From the NCBI GenBank assembly GCA_047967505.1, contig CM106540.1: a stretch of 64,000 bases of DNA; one strand, written 5' to 3'. The notes under the pieces were generated by a model. That model ran no database searches, was not told where the DNA came from, and was given only the letters and a program-made list of their open reading frames with translations. Shown in pieces: positions 1 to 12,559 of this stretch; positions within the stretch are counted from its first letter, which is position 1, and every line of letters starts with the position of its first letter. Both the position numbers and the translations under genes were made by a program. Source of the DNA: Dipteris shenzhenensis (Eukaryota; Polypodiophyta; Polypodiopsida; Gleicheniales).

Positions 1-97
1 AAGGGAAGCCTCACATATCCATTGGATCACACGTCTTGATTGTGATTTTTTTGCAGATTCAAGAAACTGGAAGCCTTGCGGCGATGATACAAGGCCC

Positions 98-205
98 GGT
101 GGAGTTTATAGTTTTTAAGCTTGTGAGTGATTAACATGAGATTGAAACTGCACTAAGTGATGTGTTCTTAGAGGATAATTTTGGGCTTGTTCTTGGATTC
201 ATCTA
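98..205 (+). repeat. Dispersed repeat, copy 1
   Basis: This stretch matches 23609-23717 in the same orientation at roughly 80 percent by eye; both contain GAGATTGAAACTGCACTA and a run ending GGATTCATCTA. The second copy lies just downstream of the 3' LTR of the copia element at 17.3-23.6 kb, so this may be the edge of a related element entering the window. In this copy the match stops at 205 and appears to resume at about 414 (TAAGTATATGGGTTCC), as if about 209 bp had been inserted after CTA. I see no terminal inverted repeat in that insert. Confidence 0.5.
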
Positions 206-1459
206 GATATATGCTTGCTAGTATATGAATATGGCCGCATGCAACTTTGTTTGAGCAAGTTATCGTATACTAGAGTGACAACATTTCTCCAGTCTAACAT
301 GCATGAGAGTTGATTGTTTGAAGCCATGTGGTGAGAATTCCTCTTGATTTCTATTTTTGTCACCCACGGACATCGACGCTTGCAAAATACCAAAGCCATC
401 AATTCAGTAGTTCCCCTAAGTATATGGGTTCCTCTCAAAGGCCTTAACCATAGGAATGCTCATATACCAATTGGTGGCTCTCAGTACCATGAATTAAAAC
501 GTTTAGCAAGTGGCTCCAAGTAAAGGATAAATGAATCTCTTTGTAGCTTTTCTCAGGATGATACTTGTATCAACTCTGCTTTATTATCATTTTCATTGTA
601 AAATTTCATAGGAAACTATATATTTTCCTATTCAAATAGTAAGCATACTCTAATTGTCTCTGCATGTCTGTAGGTATAAATTAACAAAATTGGTGTATTC
701 AATGCATAAGTTTTGCTGGGGCATAGTACCAGGAAAGAAAGAAAGCAAAATTTATTAATGTTGGCAAAAGGCAAAAATGGCCCATGAGACTAGAAAGCAG
801 ATGCATCATTTGATCCAGCCCTCCCCAGATGGTAGGAACAGGGCAACTAGTGGTACCTAATGAAACCCCTAAGAAAATTAAGACATAAGAGTATTTATAT
901 GTAGTGTGTGTCCAAAAAACAATAGAAGATCATGTGCTGTGAGCTTTCTAGGATCCAATGGAGTATCTTGCTATCCTTGGAGCATGTCGGTGATCCATTA
1001 TTGGCATACTACATGTCAAGTTGCTTCACATCTAAGTGGGTCTAATATATGGGGCAAGGACTTACAAAAGCTTTTGTGCTTGAGAGTCCATGGGTTTTGT
1101 GAACAAGGGTGTTTAGACATACCTCATGGTCTCGATAGTATCCTTGTTGGTGGATAGGCTCTCATGAAGAATCCCATGCTATCAGTACTCTTGCCTTGAT
1201 CCCTTGACTTGCTCAATCCGAGTACATAATGTCAATCTTAGTACTCATGTGTTTTGTGTCATGTCCACATGAGCAAAGGTAGCAACGTTAAATCTTGTAG
1301 TATTTGGGGCATTGCATCTGCACAAGGTCCTTGGTCTCCCCCTTGCATATGGTAGATTGTACACAATGTCAACCCTCATTCACCTTGTGTGGTTGGATCC
1401 TTGCAATTTGTCATTATTGGCAAACATGTGAGAAGACTTGGAGTTGCCCAATGGTGATC

Positions 1460-1462
<3 letters not shown>
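206..1462. other. No gene recognised
   Basis: Only short ORFs (up to 83 codons) with no recognisable motif on either strand. A+T-rich, intergenic in appearance. Confidence 0.6.

Positions 1463-1529
<67 letters not shown>
1463..1529 (+). repeat. (GA)n microsatellite
   Basis: About 28 uninterrupted GA units followed by an imperfect GGGAGAGAGGG tail. The Arg-Glu repeat ORF running through it is a low-complexity artefact. Confidence 0.95.
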
Positions 1530-2734
1530 GGCTCACGAGCCTATGAGACAAAGTACAACAAAAAAAGAGTAACTACTTCATATGAGTATCAAAGATTTGA
1601 GGGAGTGTACAAGGCATCTACTAGAGCATCTACATGATTATTATAATTTAATGTAAAGATAAACGACCTTCATTTACATCAGTTTAAGGTTGAGAGTATT
1701 TGGGTGTATGCGTGAAGTATCTAATTAACACCTCCCTGTCTCTATAGATAGCTCATTTTCCTCCTTTCGAGCATCTTTTACTTTAGCCAATTTTGTAGCT
1801 TTTGCATTGAGCTGAGTTGGGGGGAACTCCTTTGAGGTCCAAATCCTAATGCCTTTTAGCTTGTGTTAATTTGCTTGAGAACCTTGCCCCTTACTTGCCA
1901 CTGAAAACTTACTCGTGCTTGTGCCCCCTTTTGGTGGACACAAAGTATGTCATCTGAACCCATTTGATTTGGGGAAGCTTTTCCTTGATAGATCAATATT
2001 TTCTAGCGAGTACCAACCTTCAACATACCTGCCCTCAAGCATCCCCCTATGCGTAGAATGAGGGTATTGATAGCCCTAGTTTCTTATTCTTTTACCTCCC
2101 CATACATGCCCATGTGTCGACTTTATTGTCTACCGCTACTATGATCTCATACTTCATGGACTTGAGCTATGTGGTAACCATATCTTGAACAGTGTATACC
2201 AACTATGGTGTAGGTATTACTGCATCACCTTTTGGATTACCTCTTGTTTTCCACATCAAGGACTTTCCTCTCCAAGGAGGCAAATCGTTGACCCCTCAGT
2301 GTTGTTGCTATAGAAAATAGATTTGTTCTTGTAGACCTAGACCCCCTATAAGTTTGCTCCACTATCTTTGGTAGGTCATTGTAGGTGGGTGTTGGGGCAA
2401 AGGTGACTACAAAGGAAGATAATCTCATTACTAGAGTCAAGGTGGCAAGAGCAATAGGGTTGGTTCCTTCTATTGATCCATAGTGTCTAAGCTATGAAAC
2501 CCTAACCCCTAAGGTAATGATAGAGTAGGATAATCTCTTTATTATAGTTAGGATGGTAGGAGTGGTCATCACTGATATCTTCCTTTGATCCATATTGGCC
2601 TGATTTGCAAAGGCCCTTGTCACTTTTGACCCGCAATCTTAGCTAGGGTATCATCTTAAACTCGAGGTGGGAAAAAAGAGGGGAGAACAAGGTGACGGGT
2701 TAGGAGGTGAGCTAAAGAGGACTAAGGGAAGTTG
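1530..2734. other. No gene recognised
   Basis: No protein family motif seen on either strand; only short ORFs. Confidence 0.6.
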
Positions 2735-2840
2735 TGACTATGGGGGGGAGGGGGAGTTGTGCAAAAGGGGATAGGGGGTTGCGAGGGGGCAAGGGGGGCT
2801 GTGCAAGGGGGATAGGAGTGTTGGTAGGGGTTGGAAAGCC
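2735..2840 (+). other. G-rich tract with many G-runs
   Basis: At least eight runs of four or more G on the plus strand within about 100 bp, separated by short linkers such as TTGCGA and CTGTGCAA. The motif TGTGCAA followed by a G-run recurs, so the tract looks like a decayed minisatellite. It fits the pattern expected of tandem G-quadruplexes. The minus strand gives only a Pro/Ser-rich artefact ORF. Confidence 0.7.
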
Positions 2841-3868
2841 TGGGTGGTGTTAGAAAAGAGAGGAAAGAGTGCTCAATTGAGAAGAGAGACCACGTGGGAG
2901 AAGGAGAAGCTAGAAGAGACAACACACAAGGACAAGGATAAACATAGCAATTTCATATTGAACATCAGCCTTGTAATGATAAGGCTCTTGGTTCCACCTA
3001 ATATGTCAGCAACAAAGTCTCCACAACCTATTCCAAGATACAACCCTCCAATCACCTTGATGATAAAATATCAAGCCCCCGCCCTCCCCGTCCCCAAACA
3101 CACATGCACACACCCTTAATATGAAATGGGTATGAAATGTAAGAGGAGTATTTCACTACATCATGTGATAAAGAAATAGGAGAAGTCTTTATTAAACATG
3201 CTTATTACAAGGTTTTGGATCTGCTAAGAGACATGGTAGTAACAACACACTACATAGCTAGAGTAGTGTATTGATTAAAGAAGATGCCTCTGTGAACTTG
3301 TTTGACCTCTTGCTCTACATGCTTTGCACCTACACAATGACATACACAAGGCTATCACCCTTGCTTAAGTGATTTGCACATGGATATAATCAGCTTCCAC
3401 GAACATGTTTTTTTTTTTAAAACTCTGTGGATGAAAGACTCCGCGCAAAAAAAAAACGTGCTAGGGGCTTCTTTGCATATCATAGCTAGTCCAACTCATG
3501 AGGATATCAACACCTCCTCTTTATGTCAATGAGGGCATTTCTATCAATAATAGTGAACATATAAGAGAAGGAAGGGTCTTATTACTTGCTTTAAATGAAG
3601 TTCAAGGGTAGTCGCTACTCCATTACAATGTAAAGGAAAAAAATTCATAGGCAAGATGCCCATAAAAAAGAGGATACAACCATAATAGAGTCAACAAAAA
3701 AAATAAATCACTAACTTCTCCAAATGATGTTTTGCCATTACAACCTCGTGTCAAAATCATGGATGATTCTATTACCTAGATGAAGCAAAATAAAAGCCAC
3801 AGCACACTTGTTTTCCTTTAATTCAAATACACTCTTCGAATTGGGGATATCCTCCCATTAAGATATGG
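2841..3868. other. No gene recognised
   Basis: Short ORFs only. Two homopolymer runs (T at about 3408-3418, A at about 3446-3455) flank a 30-bp segment; otherwise nothing is recognisable. Confidence 0.55.
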
Positions 3869-3992
3869 CAATAAAACTCTTGATTAACAAGAGATTTTTA
3901 ATAAGTATTTGCCAATGCAAAAAATGTTGCCAATAAAAGTCTTGATTAACAAGAGATTTTTAATAAGTATTTTCCATATGCAAAAAATCTTG
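3869..3992 (+). repeat. Two-copy 62-bp tandem duplication
   Basis: CAATAAAA begins at 3869 and again at 3931. Each unit carries CTTGATTAACAAGAG and TTTTTAATAAGTATTT. A third, partial and diverged unit follows (CAATAAAAATCTCTTGC). Confidence 0.85.
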
Positions 3993-4726
3993 CCACAATA
4001 AAAATCTCTTGCATCATTTAACTCCAAGAAATAGAGGAAAATATTGCCAATCTATAGCACAAAAAACCACTCCTTTATGGTTGACAAGAAGACAAAAGTG
4101 GCTGAATAATAAGCTAGTCACCTTAAAGGTTGACCAACATTAGGACCTTATAAAGAGAGGAATAATCTCTACAATTTTAGCCAAAAAATTTGCAAATCTA
4201 CAAAAGAGAGAATGAAAACCCACCATCATTGTCGTCTGAAGTAGAAGAAGGATTTTGATACATCCATGACCTTGAATTGTGGTCCTAGAAACCTGTTTGG
4301 CAATGCAAGAAGGGTTTCTAGCTTGCTGTTAAGAAAGTGACTCCCAGGTTACTATTTGTAGAACAAAACAACAATGTTAAAAAATATGCTTGAGGAGGTC
4401 ATAAACTACATTGACATAGAGAATGGAGTCCCAAGTGCAGCAACCAAGAGGCTTCAACATAAGAGATACATAGGAAATGGGCCTGACAGTACAGCCCATG
4501 AAGCAACCTTACTAGCATAGCAATCCCAACATGCCTAAAATCTCAACAATAAGAGCAATGAACTTGCAAATTGAAAATTATAGCAACATCTTTTGAAAGT
4601 TTTGGCTAAAAAGATGCTTGATGGCACTAGCGATCTCGAATAAGGCCTAGTCACTCTCACACTTGAATAAGGCCTAGTTACTCTCAAACTCTATGGCAAC
4701 TTACGCACGGTGAATATGCACATTCT
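3993..4726. other. No gene recognised
   Basis: A+T-rich with short ORFs only. A short duplication of GAATAAGGCCTAGT...ACTCTCA occurs at about 4638-4690. Confidence 0.55.
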
Positions 4727-5776
4727 CTAGGAACTCTTCAATTGAAATTTACATAAGGTCCTTATCATGGGCCAATTGCTCTTTCTCAAGACTAGCCTGT
4801 GCTCCATCCAAGCTTGCAAAGAAGTCAATGACATCTCCTTGATTCTTTCTTCACAATATAGTCTTCCTTGCTTGCGGCGCTTCTTGCCACTAGTGTGCTC
4901 TAGTTGCTGCACTTTCTCCAAGGCATCCTCCTCATTGATATCCACACAAGAGGTTTAACATTAGGACTAGAAAATTCATTAGATGCTTCCTGCCCACATT
5001 GCCTGTGTGCAAGAGGAACAAGAAACCCTATGAGATATGTGATTCATTCGTTCAATGGCTCAAAAGCTACAAAAAGTAAAGCAAACCCTATGAGATATGC
5101 AAGTCAATCATTCAATGGCTCAAAAGCTACAAAAAGTAAAGCAATCTAGTAATGAGCATACAAACCTATCAATTCTTCTGCTATAACCACTCACTAGCCA
5201 CCAAACCTTTGCTCCATGGTAGCAAATACTTACTTAGCAAATAGCTCCTTATCAAATGACTTTGGGAGGCCCTATGCAACTGACTTGTCCTCCTCACCAC
5301 ACAATATGAGTCGTGTCCTGAGGGGTGGATCTCTCGTTATTGTAAATCACCTTGAAATGCTTCCACATGCAATTCCATTGATTCTCACATTGCAGCAGTA
5401 GTGACTTTGCACTCCAAACTATTGATTATAGTAGGAGATGAAATCCCACCTCGCTTTCTTAGACCTCATCTATTGTATCAACGAGCATGAATTCAAGTAG
5501 TTTGTGAGCATCAAGCAAAGCAAGAATATCAGCATTTGACCAATTCTGGGTCATAGCTCTCTCACCTGTGAGGAGACCATCAAGAGCACAATAGGGGAAA
5601 TGTTCTTTTCCACCTACATAGGGACCTTCTCGCCAGGTTTCGAGATGTCGACATAGCTCCTTCCAAGATCTTTCATCAACAATACCCCAAATGGAGGATG
5701 GGACTATGCAAGCACAATATGCGCAAATACCTTTTATGAGAGGGGGGAGAAGAAGGACAAGACACAATAGGAGCAA
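4727..5776 (-). pseudogene. Trihelix/Myb-SANT-like ORF remnant, probably PIF/Harbinger ORF1
   Basis: Read on the minus strand, the region around 5400-5560 gives NWSNADILALLDAHKLLEF. After stop codons it gives LLLQCENQWNCMWKHFKVIY, the layout of plant trihelix/Myb-SANT-like domains: an opening Trp, then an SxxQCxxxWxxMxKxFKxI block. A basic C-terminal part follows (KVQQLEHTSGKKRRKQGRLY, 4727-4945). At least eight stops or frame breaks show it is dead. A decayed Harbinger transposase lies 1.4 kb upstream in its own direction of reading, and autonomous PIF/Harbinger elements carry exactly this pair (a Myb-like protein and a DDE transposase). Membership in one element is inference; a decayed host trihelix gene is the alternative. 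Confidence 0.42.
5023..5142 (+). repeat. Two-copy 60-bp tandem duplication
   Basis: AAACCCTATGAGATATG starts at 5023 and 5083, and both units end in AAAAGCTACAAAAAGTAAAGC. It sits inside the decayed trihelix-like ORF, separating its N- and C-terminal parts. Confidence 0.9.
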
Positions 5777-6894
5777 TTCAGAGCAGTAACATCACAAATG
5801 GGAGATGGACGTGAGACAACATTGCAATTTTGAGGAAAGACAGAAGGGATAGATCAAAAGCATGACGAGCAAAAATATACTCAAAAGGGAGGGTAGAGCA
5901 TGCATGAATAGGTGGAACTTCACTCCCATGAATAGGTGGAGCTTCACTCCCACACAGACAAGCCGAGACAAGCACATAAAAGGGTGTCCTCCATCCCCTC
6001 GCTGTTGCATGTCATGGCAACCATCATGACGAAGGGCGTCGCTTTGTTCAGATCCCTAGTCACAAAGCTATCTTCACTAGAGGGAATTCTGGACAAGCAC
6101 CATGATGCCATGGACAATAAAAACGAGCAAGGACCAAATAGCATGCCATTGAGCAGCTTGATGTTTATTTTGTACCTAGAACCACCATGTCACACCCTGC
6201 CACCATCAGGAGGAAGGAGAGTTAGTGGCCATGAAAGACGTTTATGGTGGTGAGGTGGGAGGGCATAGCTAGTGAGTTGAAGGTGGAGCCGTAGGACCCA
6301 GTGAGGAGCTAAAGGTGGGAGGCATGCAGGCATTGTGATGAAGGCCTGTGCAAGGAGGATGCATAGGGGAAGTAGGGCACCATGGCAGAGGGCAAGGTAA
6401 AGGAGGACGAGGATGGTGATTGTTGGAGGACTCGAAAGAGAGAGGATGGCAAAAGATAGGAAGGCAATGGAGAGATCATAGAAGCAGCAGAATATGAGGG
6501 TAGTGAGGCAGAGGTGAAAGTAGCAAGATGGAGGTGAAAGTTGAATGGAAGGGCATGGCTACATGGTAATGGAACTAACACTTAGATGAACGTGTGGCAT
6601 CTTTGGTGGGCCCCACCACAAATTCAAACGTCATACATCAATTCAATGTGTGGCCGCCATACCCACACGTTAGATTGCATGCCACTTCACAAATTCTTTT
6701 GGTCTTGAAGTCTTTTGTAATAAAGGGAACAAACCATGTAGGGGTGAGCCACCTTTGGTTTTTCAATATCAAAGCTTTTGTTTGAATATCATGCCATGTA
6801 CGGCAAGGAAGGATTGGATGGCTCAATTCTTCTTCCATGTGCAAATGTAGCAGTGCATGCTAACTCAAGTTAACAATACATTCTAACTCGATCC
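5777..6894. other. No gene recognised
   Basis: Overlapping short ORFs on both strands (up to 105 codons) with no family motif. It may be the spacer between the two Harbinger-like ORFs. Confidence 0.5.
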
Positions 6895-7222
6895 TCAAAC
6901 CATTACACAATGTAGGGCCATTAAAAAGTACTAGATCATTACAACTTACCCACATATGTATCCCAAAGGACCTAATGTGTATTTCTCAAACCATTACAAA
7001 ATCTATATTTCTCAAACCATTACACAATGTATATTTCTCAAGCCATTACATAATGTAATGTCATTACAAAGTACTAGTCTATTACAACTCACCCACATGT
7101 ATCCCAAATAACCTAATGCCTATTACAACTCACCCACACATGTATCCCAAAAAACGTTATATTGATTTCTCAAATCATTACACAATGATGGGCCATTACA
7201 AAGGACTAGTCCATTACAACTA
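6895..7222 (+). repeat. Decayed tandem repeat with CATTACA motif
   Basis: Repeated blocks of TTTCTCAAACCATTACA, then GCCATTACAAAGTACTAG, then ATTACAACTCACCCACA and TGTATCCCAAA recur about three times with internal deletions. The array runs up to the C-terminal end of the Harbinger transposase remnant and probably formed by duplication of its 3' flank. Confidence 0.75.
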
Positions 7223-8720
7223 TAAACAAATATAATAGTAGCAATGTATCCACGCAACAAACTGAGCTAGAGCATTGCACCGTGCATGTGCTCGAGCTAT
7301 TGTAGTAGGGCGAGTATGCAGTATAGGAGCGACAAACTGCTCCCCAACATCCATTGGGGAGCATGGGAAGCCACATCCTCAATGTCCGCCATGTCCTCGA
7401 TAAGCATGTTGTGAACATGCAACATTCTAGAATACTCCTTGTGACCAACTTCGACTTTAGGTTAAGGATTTCTTATGGGGGTACTGTCACATGCCAAACA
7501 CATGCTCCACAACTATACGTGTGGAGGACAACTTGAAGTTGAATGCTAAAAGTCCATGCAAAATCGTAAACCATGGCATAATTGTGTAATTCCTATAACA
7601 CATAATGTATTCTCGAATGCAAAAATCATCATCAAAAGATCAGGTTCGTTAAGCAACATGCCTTGTTCAATAACCAAGAAAAATGACGAGTTTTAAGACT
7701 TTGGTGTAATTGCTAGACTACACCACCTTGCAAACACACCATGCAATCACATGTCACTATCTACAATCTTCTACAAGCACATGAAGAACCTCTTATTAAG
7801 ATTGCACCAATCTTGACTTGCCTCCCTATCAAGACAATCTCTATATGTGTGATGTCCAGTGCATCACAATAAGTCAAAAACCCTGTTGTTGATGGGATCA
7901 CTTCAACTTTTGTGCAAGCGTCTGCATCCGTGGGCCATGCAATGAAAGTGGAGCGATATGAAAGGAGTGCACCAACAAGCATGTACATGATCTTTGTGCT
8001 TGTGGACTTGCCAAGCCCAAAGTGTTTGCTGTGTGCTCGCTCAACTCCACAACCCTAGTCTCGTTAGTAGATCACAATAATTCCACAACCACTTGATTCC
8101 CATGACAGATAAGTTCAGCACTTATGAAGTGAGTGAGGTAGGGATGTCACCCTGCTACAAGTCATCAATGTAGAAGAGCACAAAGATCCTAGAACAAAGA
8201 GATGGGCAAGTAAAAGATCTCATGGGACTTGGCATCATCTCTATGTGTGAATGTGATATAGTGGTTCCACCGCTTCAAGCTCCTCGACTTGACATAGAAG
8301 TCCAAAATGGTGTGAAAAGCTCCATGTTGGGTGAGAAGGTCCATTAATTGCACCCTCATCTGGTTGTGGATGATAGTCATCAAAAGAGGAATATGGGAAG
8401 GAGAAGTGGTTACCATGACGTGCATGCGATTGTGTGGACGAGGCACATGGAAGGGTGGCTAGGGTATCTTGACGGCAACAAAAAAGGACTTGGAGGGAAA
8501 CAAGCATGGACAAAATGGGTTGATGATAGTCTATTGGAAGGGTGTGCCATAGGAAGGAGGAAGAGTGGAGGAGGGATGGGGATTTGGTTTGTGGAATGGA
8601 CTGTAATGGTGAAGGTGGGCTTTACAAAATTGTAGAGGAGGGGGTAGGGTGGGTGAAAGGGTATAAATATTTCACATGGTGTGGCATGCAAGGGCATGAG
8701 TAATGGCATGCCTTGGGTAG
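7223..8720 (-). pseudogene. PIF/Harbinger transposase remnant (DDE nuclease)
   Basis: On the minus strand 7761-8050 reads FGLGKSTSTKIM, then FIAWPTDADA, then TTGFLTYCDALDITHIEI. This is the order seen in plant PIF/Harbinger (HARBI1-like) transposases: helix-turn-helix GxxKST, the WP block, then GxPxxxGALDxTHIxI around the first catalytic Asp; here ALD precedes ITHIEI. Further on, at about 7330-7440, HVHNMLIEDMADIEDVA matches the C-terminal LHNMLI block. The middle part is full of stops and frameshifts and the remaining acidic residues cannot be placed. The N-terminal part (8190-8720) is weakly supported. With the trihelix-like ORF at 4727-5776 this probably marks one dead element of at least 4 kb. 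Confidence 0.6.
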
Positions 8721-9175
8721 GCATGGTGTACCACCATGTCTGCCCCGATGTTTTTGACTGCCTACCCCACCATTAGAAACTAGTATGCCAAATTGGTCTC
8801 CTCCACACATGATCATGCATAGTCCAAACCACCCTTGAACATTTCACCCCTGCCACTGCATCGTTTAGAACCTAGCTTGCCAAATCAAAGTACATGTGTG
8901 ACTTACTCTTATAAGTACCTCCTTATCCCCAATTAACCTCTATCTTGCAAACAACCCCAAGTATTCAAAGTAAGTCTTCCTCTCCTCTGGCTGATTTTGG
9001 AGACGATGAGTTTGTTTTCTTTATGTATCGATAAAGCATCTTCTTCCACGAGTGTGGAGGTTCTTTTCCCTATGGATTTTCCTCCTCTCTTCTCTACTCC
9101 AAGAGAGCTCCTACTTAGGAGGGAGAAGTTTTTGCCACTAGGTCCAGTAAGGTTTTAGCCTACTTCCTCTCATTG
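8721..9175. other. No gene recognised
   Basis: No motif seen. It lies between the Harbinger remnant and the start of the LINE and would hold the LINE 5' region if that survives. Confidence 0.5.
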
Positions 9176-10935
9176 ATGAGGATTGTTAGCTGGAATATTT
9201 AGGACCTTGGTAGTATACCTCAACTTTGCCGAAGGCATTTGATTTGTAACCAGCTTTAGCCAAGTGTTACTAGGGCTCTTATTCATAAACACAAAATTGA
9301 ATGTCTAAGATTGTGCAAGTTAGGTAAATTGCTTTCTAGTCATACCTTTTGGTCTCCTGCATTGGGTGCTAGGGGAAGACTCTGCATTTCAGTTTCAAAT
9401 TCTTTTCTTTCCCTGATGATTGGACATGGAATCATTACACATCTAGAGCAAAGTGGGTCATATTTTCTATCAGGGGACATAAGGCTGGACCACGTTCTTT
9501 CCTAAAAGAAACTTCTCTCTTGGGCCCAATTGTAGACTTGCTACAACATGTGAGGAGATGGTACTCCGCAGTGCATATGAGACACCCAAATCTATAATAC
9601 TACCTCTGTGACACCTCTGTGAGGCCCTCCTTTACATAGAAGGGATCAAAACAATGTCTAAAACGAGGCTCACAAACCATCAAAAAGTGATCCGAGGTAG
9701 AAACTCCTAATGAAATGCATATTGAGCCATCTTTATCTAATGCCTAATCATCAACATAAAATTTATAAATTCACGGATGGATGGGCATATGATGTCTCTT
9801 ATTCAACCATAAGAACATGAATGAATGAAGCGAAGTGTGAAAGACATCATCTATCCAAGCATCTCTACCACTAAACTAGAAAAGAAGGCATCCAAGCTGC
9901 TCTCTCAAGAGAAATAATGCTACCTTCTTTTCTCCCATTTTTGTCTGAAGGCTGTCTGAAGGCAACTCCACCATGTTGAAGTCAACCCTAATAGTCCACC
10001 CTCTCTAGTATTAGTGATTTCTATCATTCCATCGCTAGTACTAGGAGTCATGATATTTTTAGATGGAGGTTAGCCTCTAATAGCAATTGGCAACCCTATA
10101 GAGGAAACAGTAGAAGGGCCTTTTGACCCTTGTATTCAAGAGTGCCCCACTGCAATAGCAAGGAATCATCAATATTAGAGAGTAGATTAGCCTTTCATGC
10201 ACGAGAGTCATTTTGGAGGTAGATGGGAGTCATTTTCGTGCAGGGGAGTCATTTTGAATGTAGATGAAGGAAGAGACTATAAACACTTCTTCTCTACTCT
10301 TGGCCTGAGACATGGTAGAGAATGTATTTATCAGCTTATCGACTCTGATGGGGTTTGTCAAAGTCTTGATCTCGTCTTATTTAGAGCTTATTTATAAGTA
10401 CAGGTTTTTTATTTAAACAAATCCTAACAAGCTTGCTAGAGATGATGCTAGACATAGAGTTTGGCAGTGTATTCTAGCAGTGATGGTGAGGCTGATATGA
10501 GAGTCTCACTCGATGTACCTTTCACGAATCTATAACGAATCTATAATTTAAGGCTGCACTTATTGCCTTTACAAGGCCTTGTGTCAAGGCTTAGATGGGT
10601 TAAGGCCTCCTTTTTTATTGGCTTTTAAGGGCCCATGTTACTTTAGGCCTCCAGGCCATTTGAGACTCTAGTACTATGTCTAATTCACTTGCAGAGGGTC
10701 TCATTCATCTTGTCCCAAAGGGGGGTTGCAAAAATTTGGTTTCCCAATGAAAGCCAATCACTATTTTCGGCACCTTCTATAACACTTTGGCCAAAGCTAT
10801 CAATTTGCATTTGCAACTCTTTCTTCCAAGTCTTATTCATGATATGTAAATGGGCTATGTGCATGGGCATAATTTTTTATAATATCTTTTCCGTTTGGGA
10901 GGCTTTGGATTGGGCTATGCAGAATGGCCTAACCG
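9176..10935 (+). pseudogene. L1-type LINE ORF2 remnant (endonuclease and reverse transcriptase)
   Basis: ATG at 9176 opens with MRIVSWNI, the usual start of plant L1 apurinic endonucleases. Around 10255-10370 the linker between nuclease and RT is visible (GRDYKHFFSTLGLRHGREC then IYQLIDSDGVCQS). RT blocks follow in broken frames: GLRPPF at about 10590, IHLVPKGG at about 10705, PITIFGTFYNTLAKAI at about 10760 and NIFSVWEALDWAMQNG at 10880-10926. That order is standard for plant LINE RT before the catalytic FADD block. The sequence departs from LINE coding after about 10930, so the catalytic half of RT and the 3' end are missing. Many stops; inactive. Confidence 0.75.
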
Positions 10936-11693
10936 ACCCGCTAATGTTGCCATCCATCGCCCATGTCAGCCAAGTCCCATCAACCCACCTCGGGTTCTAC
11001 ACCACCCGTCATCACTTGTGCCACCCTCGGGCACACCACCATTGGGCCTTTGGAGTTTGGGTGCCAACATAGCCTCGAGCGGTATACCCCATCACCACCC
11101 TCTCCTCTCACATATCCACTCCACCTCAGCTCCCGTTTGTGGCATTGTAAACCATGCCACCTGCCACCTTACCACCATCCACCACTCTGAGCACATTGCC
11201 CCAACACACTACCGCTGTGCTCAACTTGGCCCAATCGCCTAATGATTACCTCAGGCCTTGTACACACCCCACCCTCCTACACTTCCCTCTCACACCCGTC
11301 ATCATTGGCATCTCCCACTCGGGCGCCGTGCCCCTCGTGCCTCGAGCACTATTCCCCCTCACATCCTGACTCTTCTCAACCACCCTCGCCCCTGTTTCTC
11401 ACTCCGTTTGTGGCTATGATGCCTATCTGGCGCTCTCGTTGCCAGTTGGCAGTGTTCCTTACTCACCACTCACCACTCAACTCACTGTCTTGCACAAACG
11501 CACACCAAGACAAATGAAATGCATACACTATAGACACACAACGCACACACTCTCGTGATCATGACACACAACACAAGCACAACACATAGAAGCAACAAAG
11601 CAAGCATACCACGTAGTTGACTTAGAGGACGAACACATACAAAGACCAAAACACACATAGCAAGACGCCCCAAACGGAGACGGACAAAACCAA

Positions 11694-11696
<3 letters not shown>
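10936..11696. other. C-rich unassigned segment
   Basis: More G+C- and Pro/His-codon-rich than its surroundings. Overlapping plus-strand ORFs of 71-127 codons exist in all three frames, which is what C-rich low-complexity sequence gives. It begins exactly where the LINE homology ends. No family recognised. Confidence 0.5.

Positions 11697-11739
<43 letters not shown>
11697..11739 (+). repeat. (GA)n microsatellite
   Basis: About 20 GA units. The minus-strand poly-Leu/Ser ORFs here are artefacts of it. Confidence 0.95.
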
Positions 11740-11740
<1 letters not shown>

Positions 11741-12559
11741 AGCCACATGCTAGATAATATCTAACCTTGGGTCTAAAATTAACCTTAGGTTAGTGTCATC
11801 TAGCTGTAGTCAGTCAAGCTAACATTGGGTCAAATATGTTTCATCACAGTTAGTATAAACCGTTCCCTAACTAGTCATAGCAGTTAGTCTAACGAGGATT
11901 CCTATCACTAACCATGGCAGACCTAATTGAAATAGGATTGGTTTCTCAAAGAATAAGGTCAAAGCCTTAAGGCTAAAATCTCTTCACATCAACCTTAAAG
12001 ACCCAAAGAGGAATAAATTTCATCCTAGTTTAACTAACCATAACTCAATCATTTGGAGTCCAAATTGAATGCTATTTTGACTTAAACTTCACATACGGCA
12101 ACATCATGCTAAGGGGTATTTTTCCAACCCATTATGCACCATTTCGGCATTCAAAGCACTCGATTGATTTGCACTCCTATGAGAGCTAATTTTTGTACTA
12201 ATTTACTCATGACTTCTTTCACTCGTGACCTTCGATGTACAATCCGTTTGCACCAACCTGTTCTTGCTCTCAAGGCGAATGATCCTAGGCATGTTCTTTA
12301 GCACAACCATCCATAATACACTAACACACCTCTAATCCCCCTTAAACTTTCAGGCCTGAGGAGGATGTCTCTAATCGACCTCTCCTCCGTGTGCATGCAA
12401 CTACAATCCGATTGGCTTCTATGACAACCCTCCTCCCTAAATCTTAAACTTCCAATCAACCCAATCCATCTTATTCCTCTAATCTACAACAAGGTAGAGT
12501 GCCATCGTGCCATCATGATGGTTGTGACCTTGACTTTGAAGCGGGTGGCGACTACTTAT
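11740..12559. other. No gene recognised
   Basis: No motif seen. Because gag sequence starts just downstream, this could hold the leader or LTR of that element, but I find no PBS and no matching 3' copy. Confidence 0.5.

Noticed and set aside
10895-11242. 115-codon Pro/His-rich plus-strand ORF
   Set aside because: All three frames are open here because the DNA is C-rich; it starts inside the LINE remnant and has no motif.
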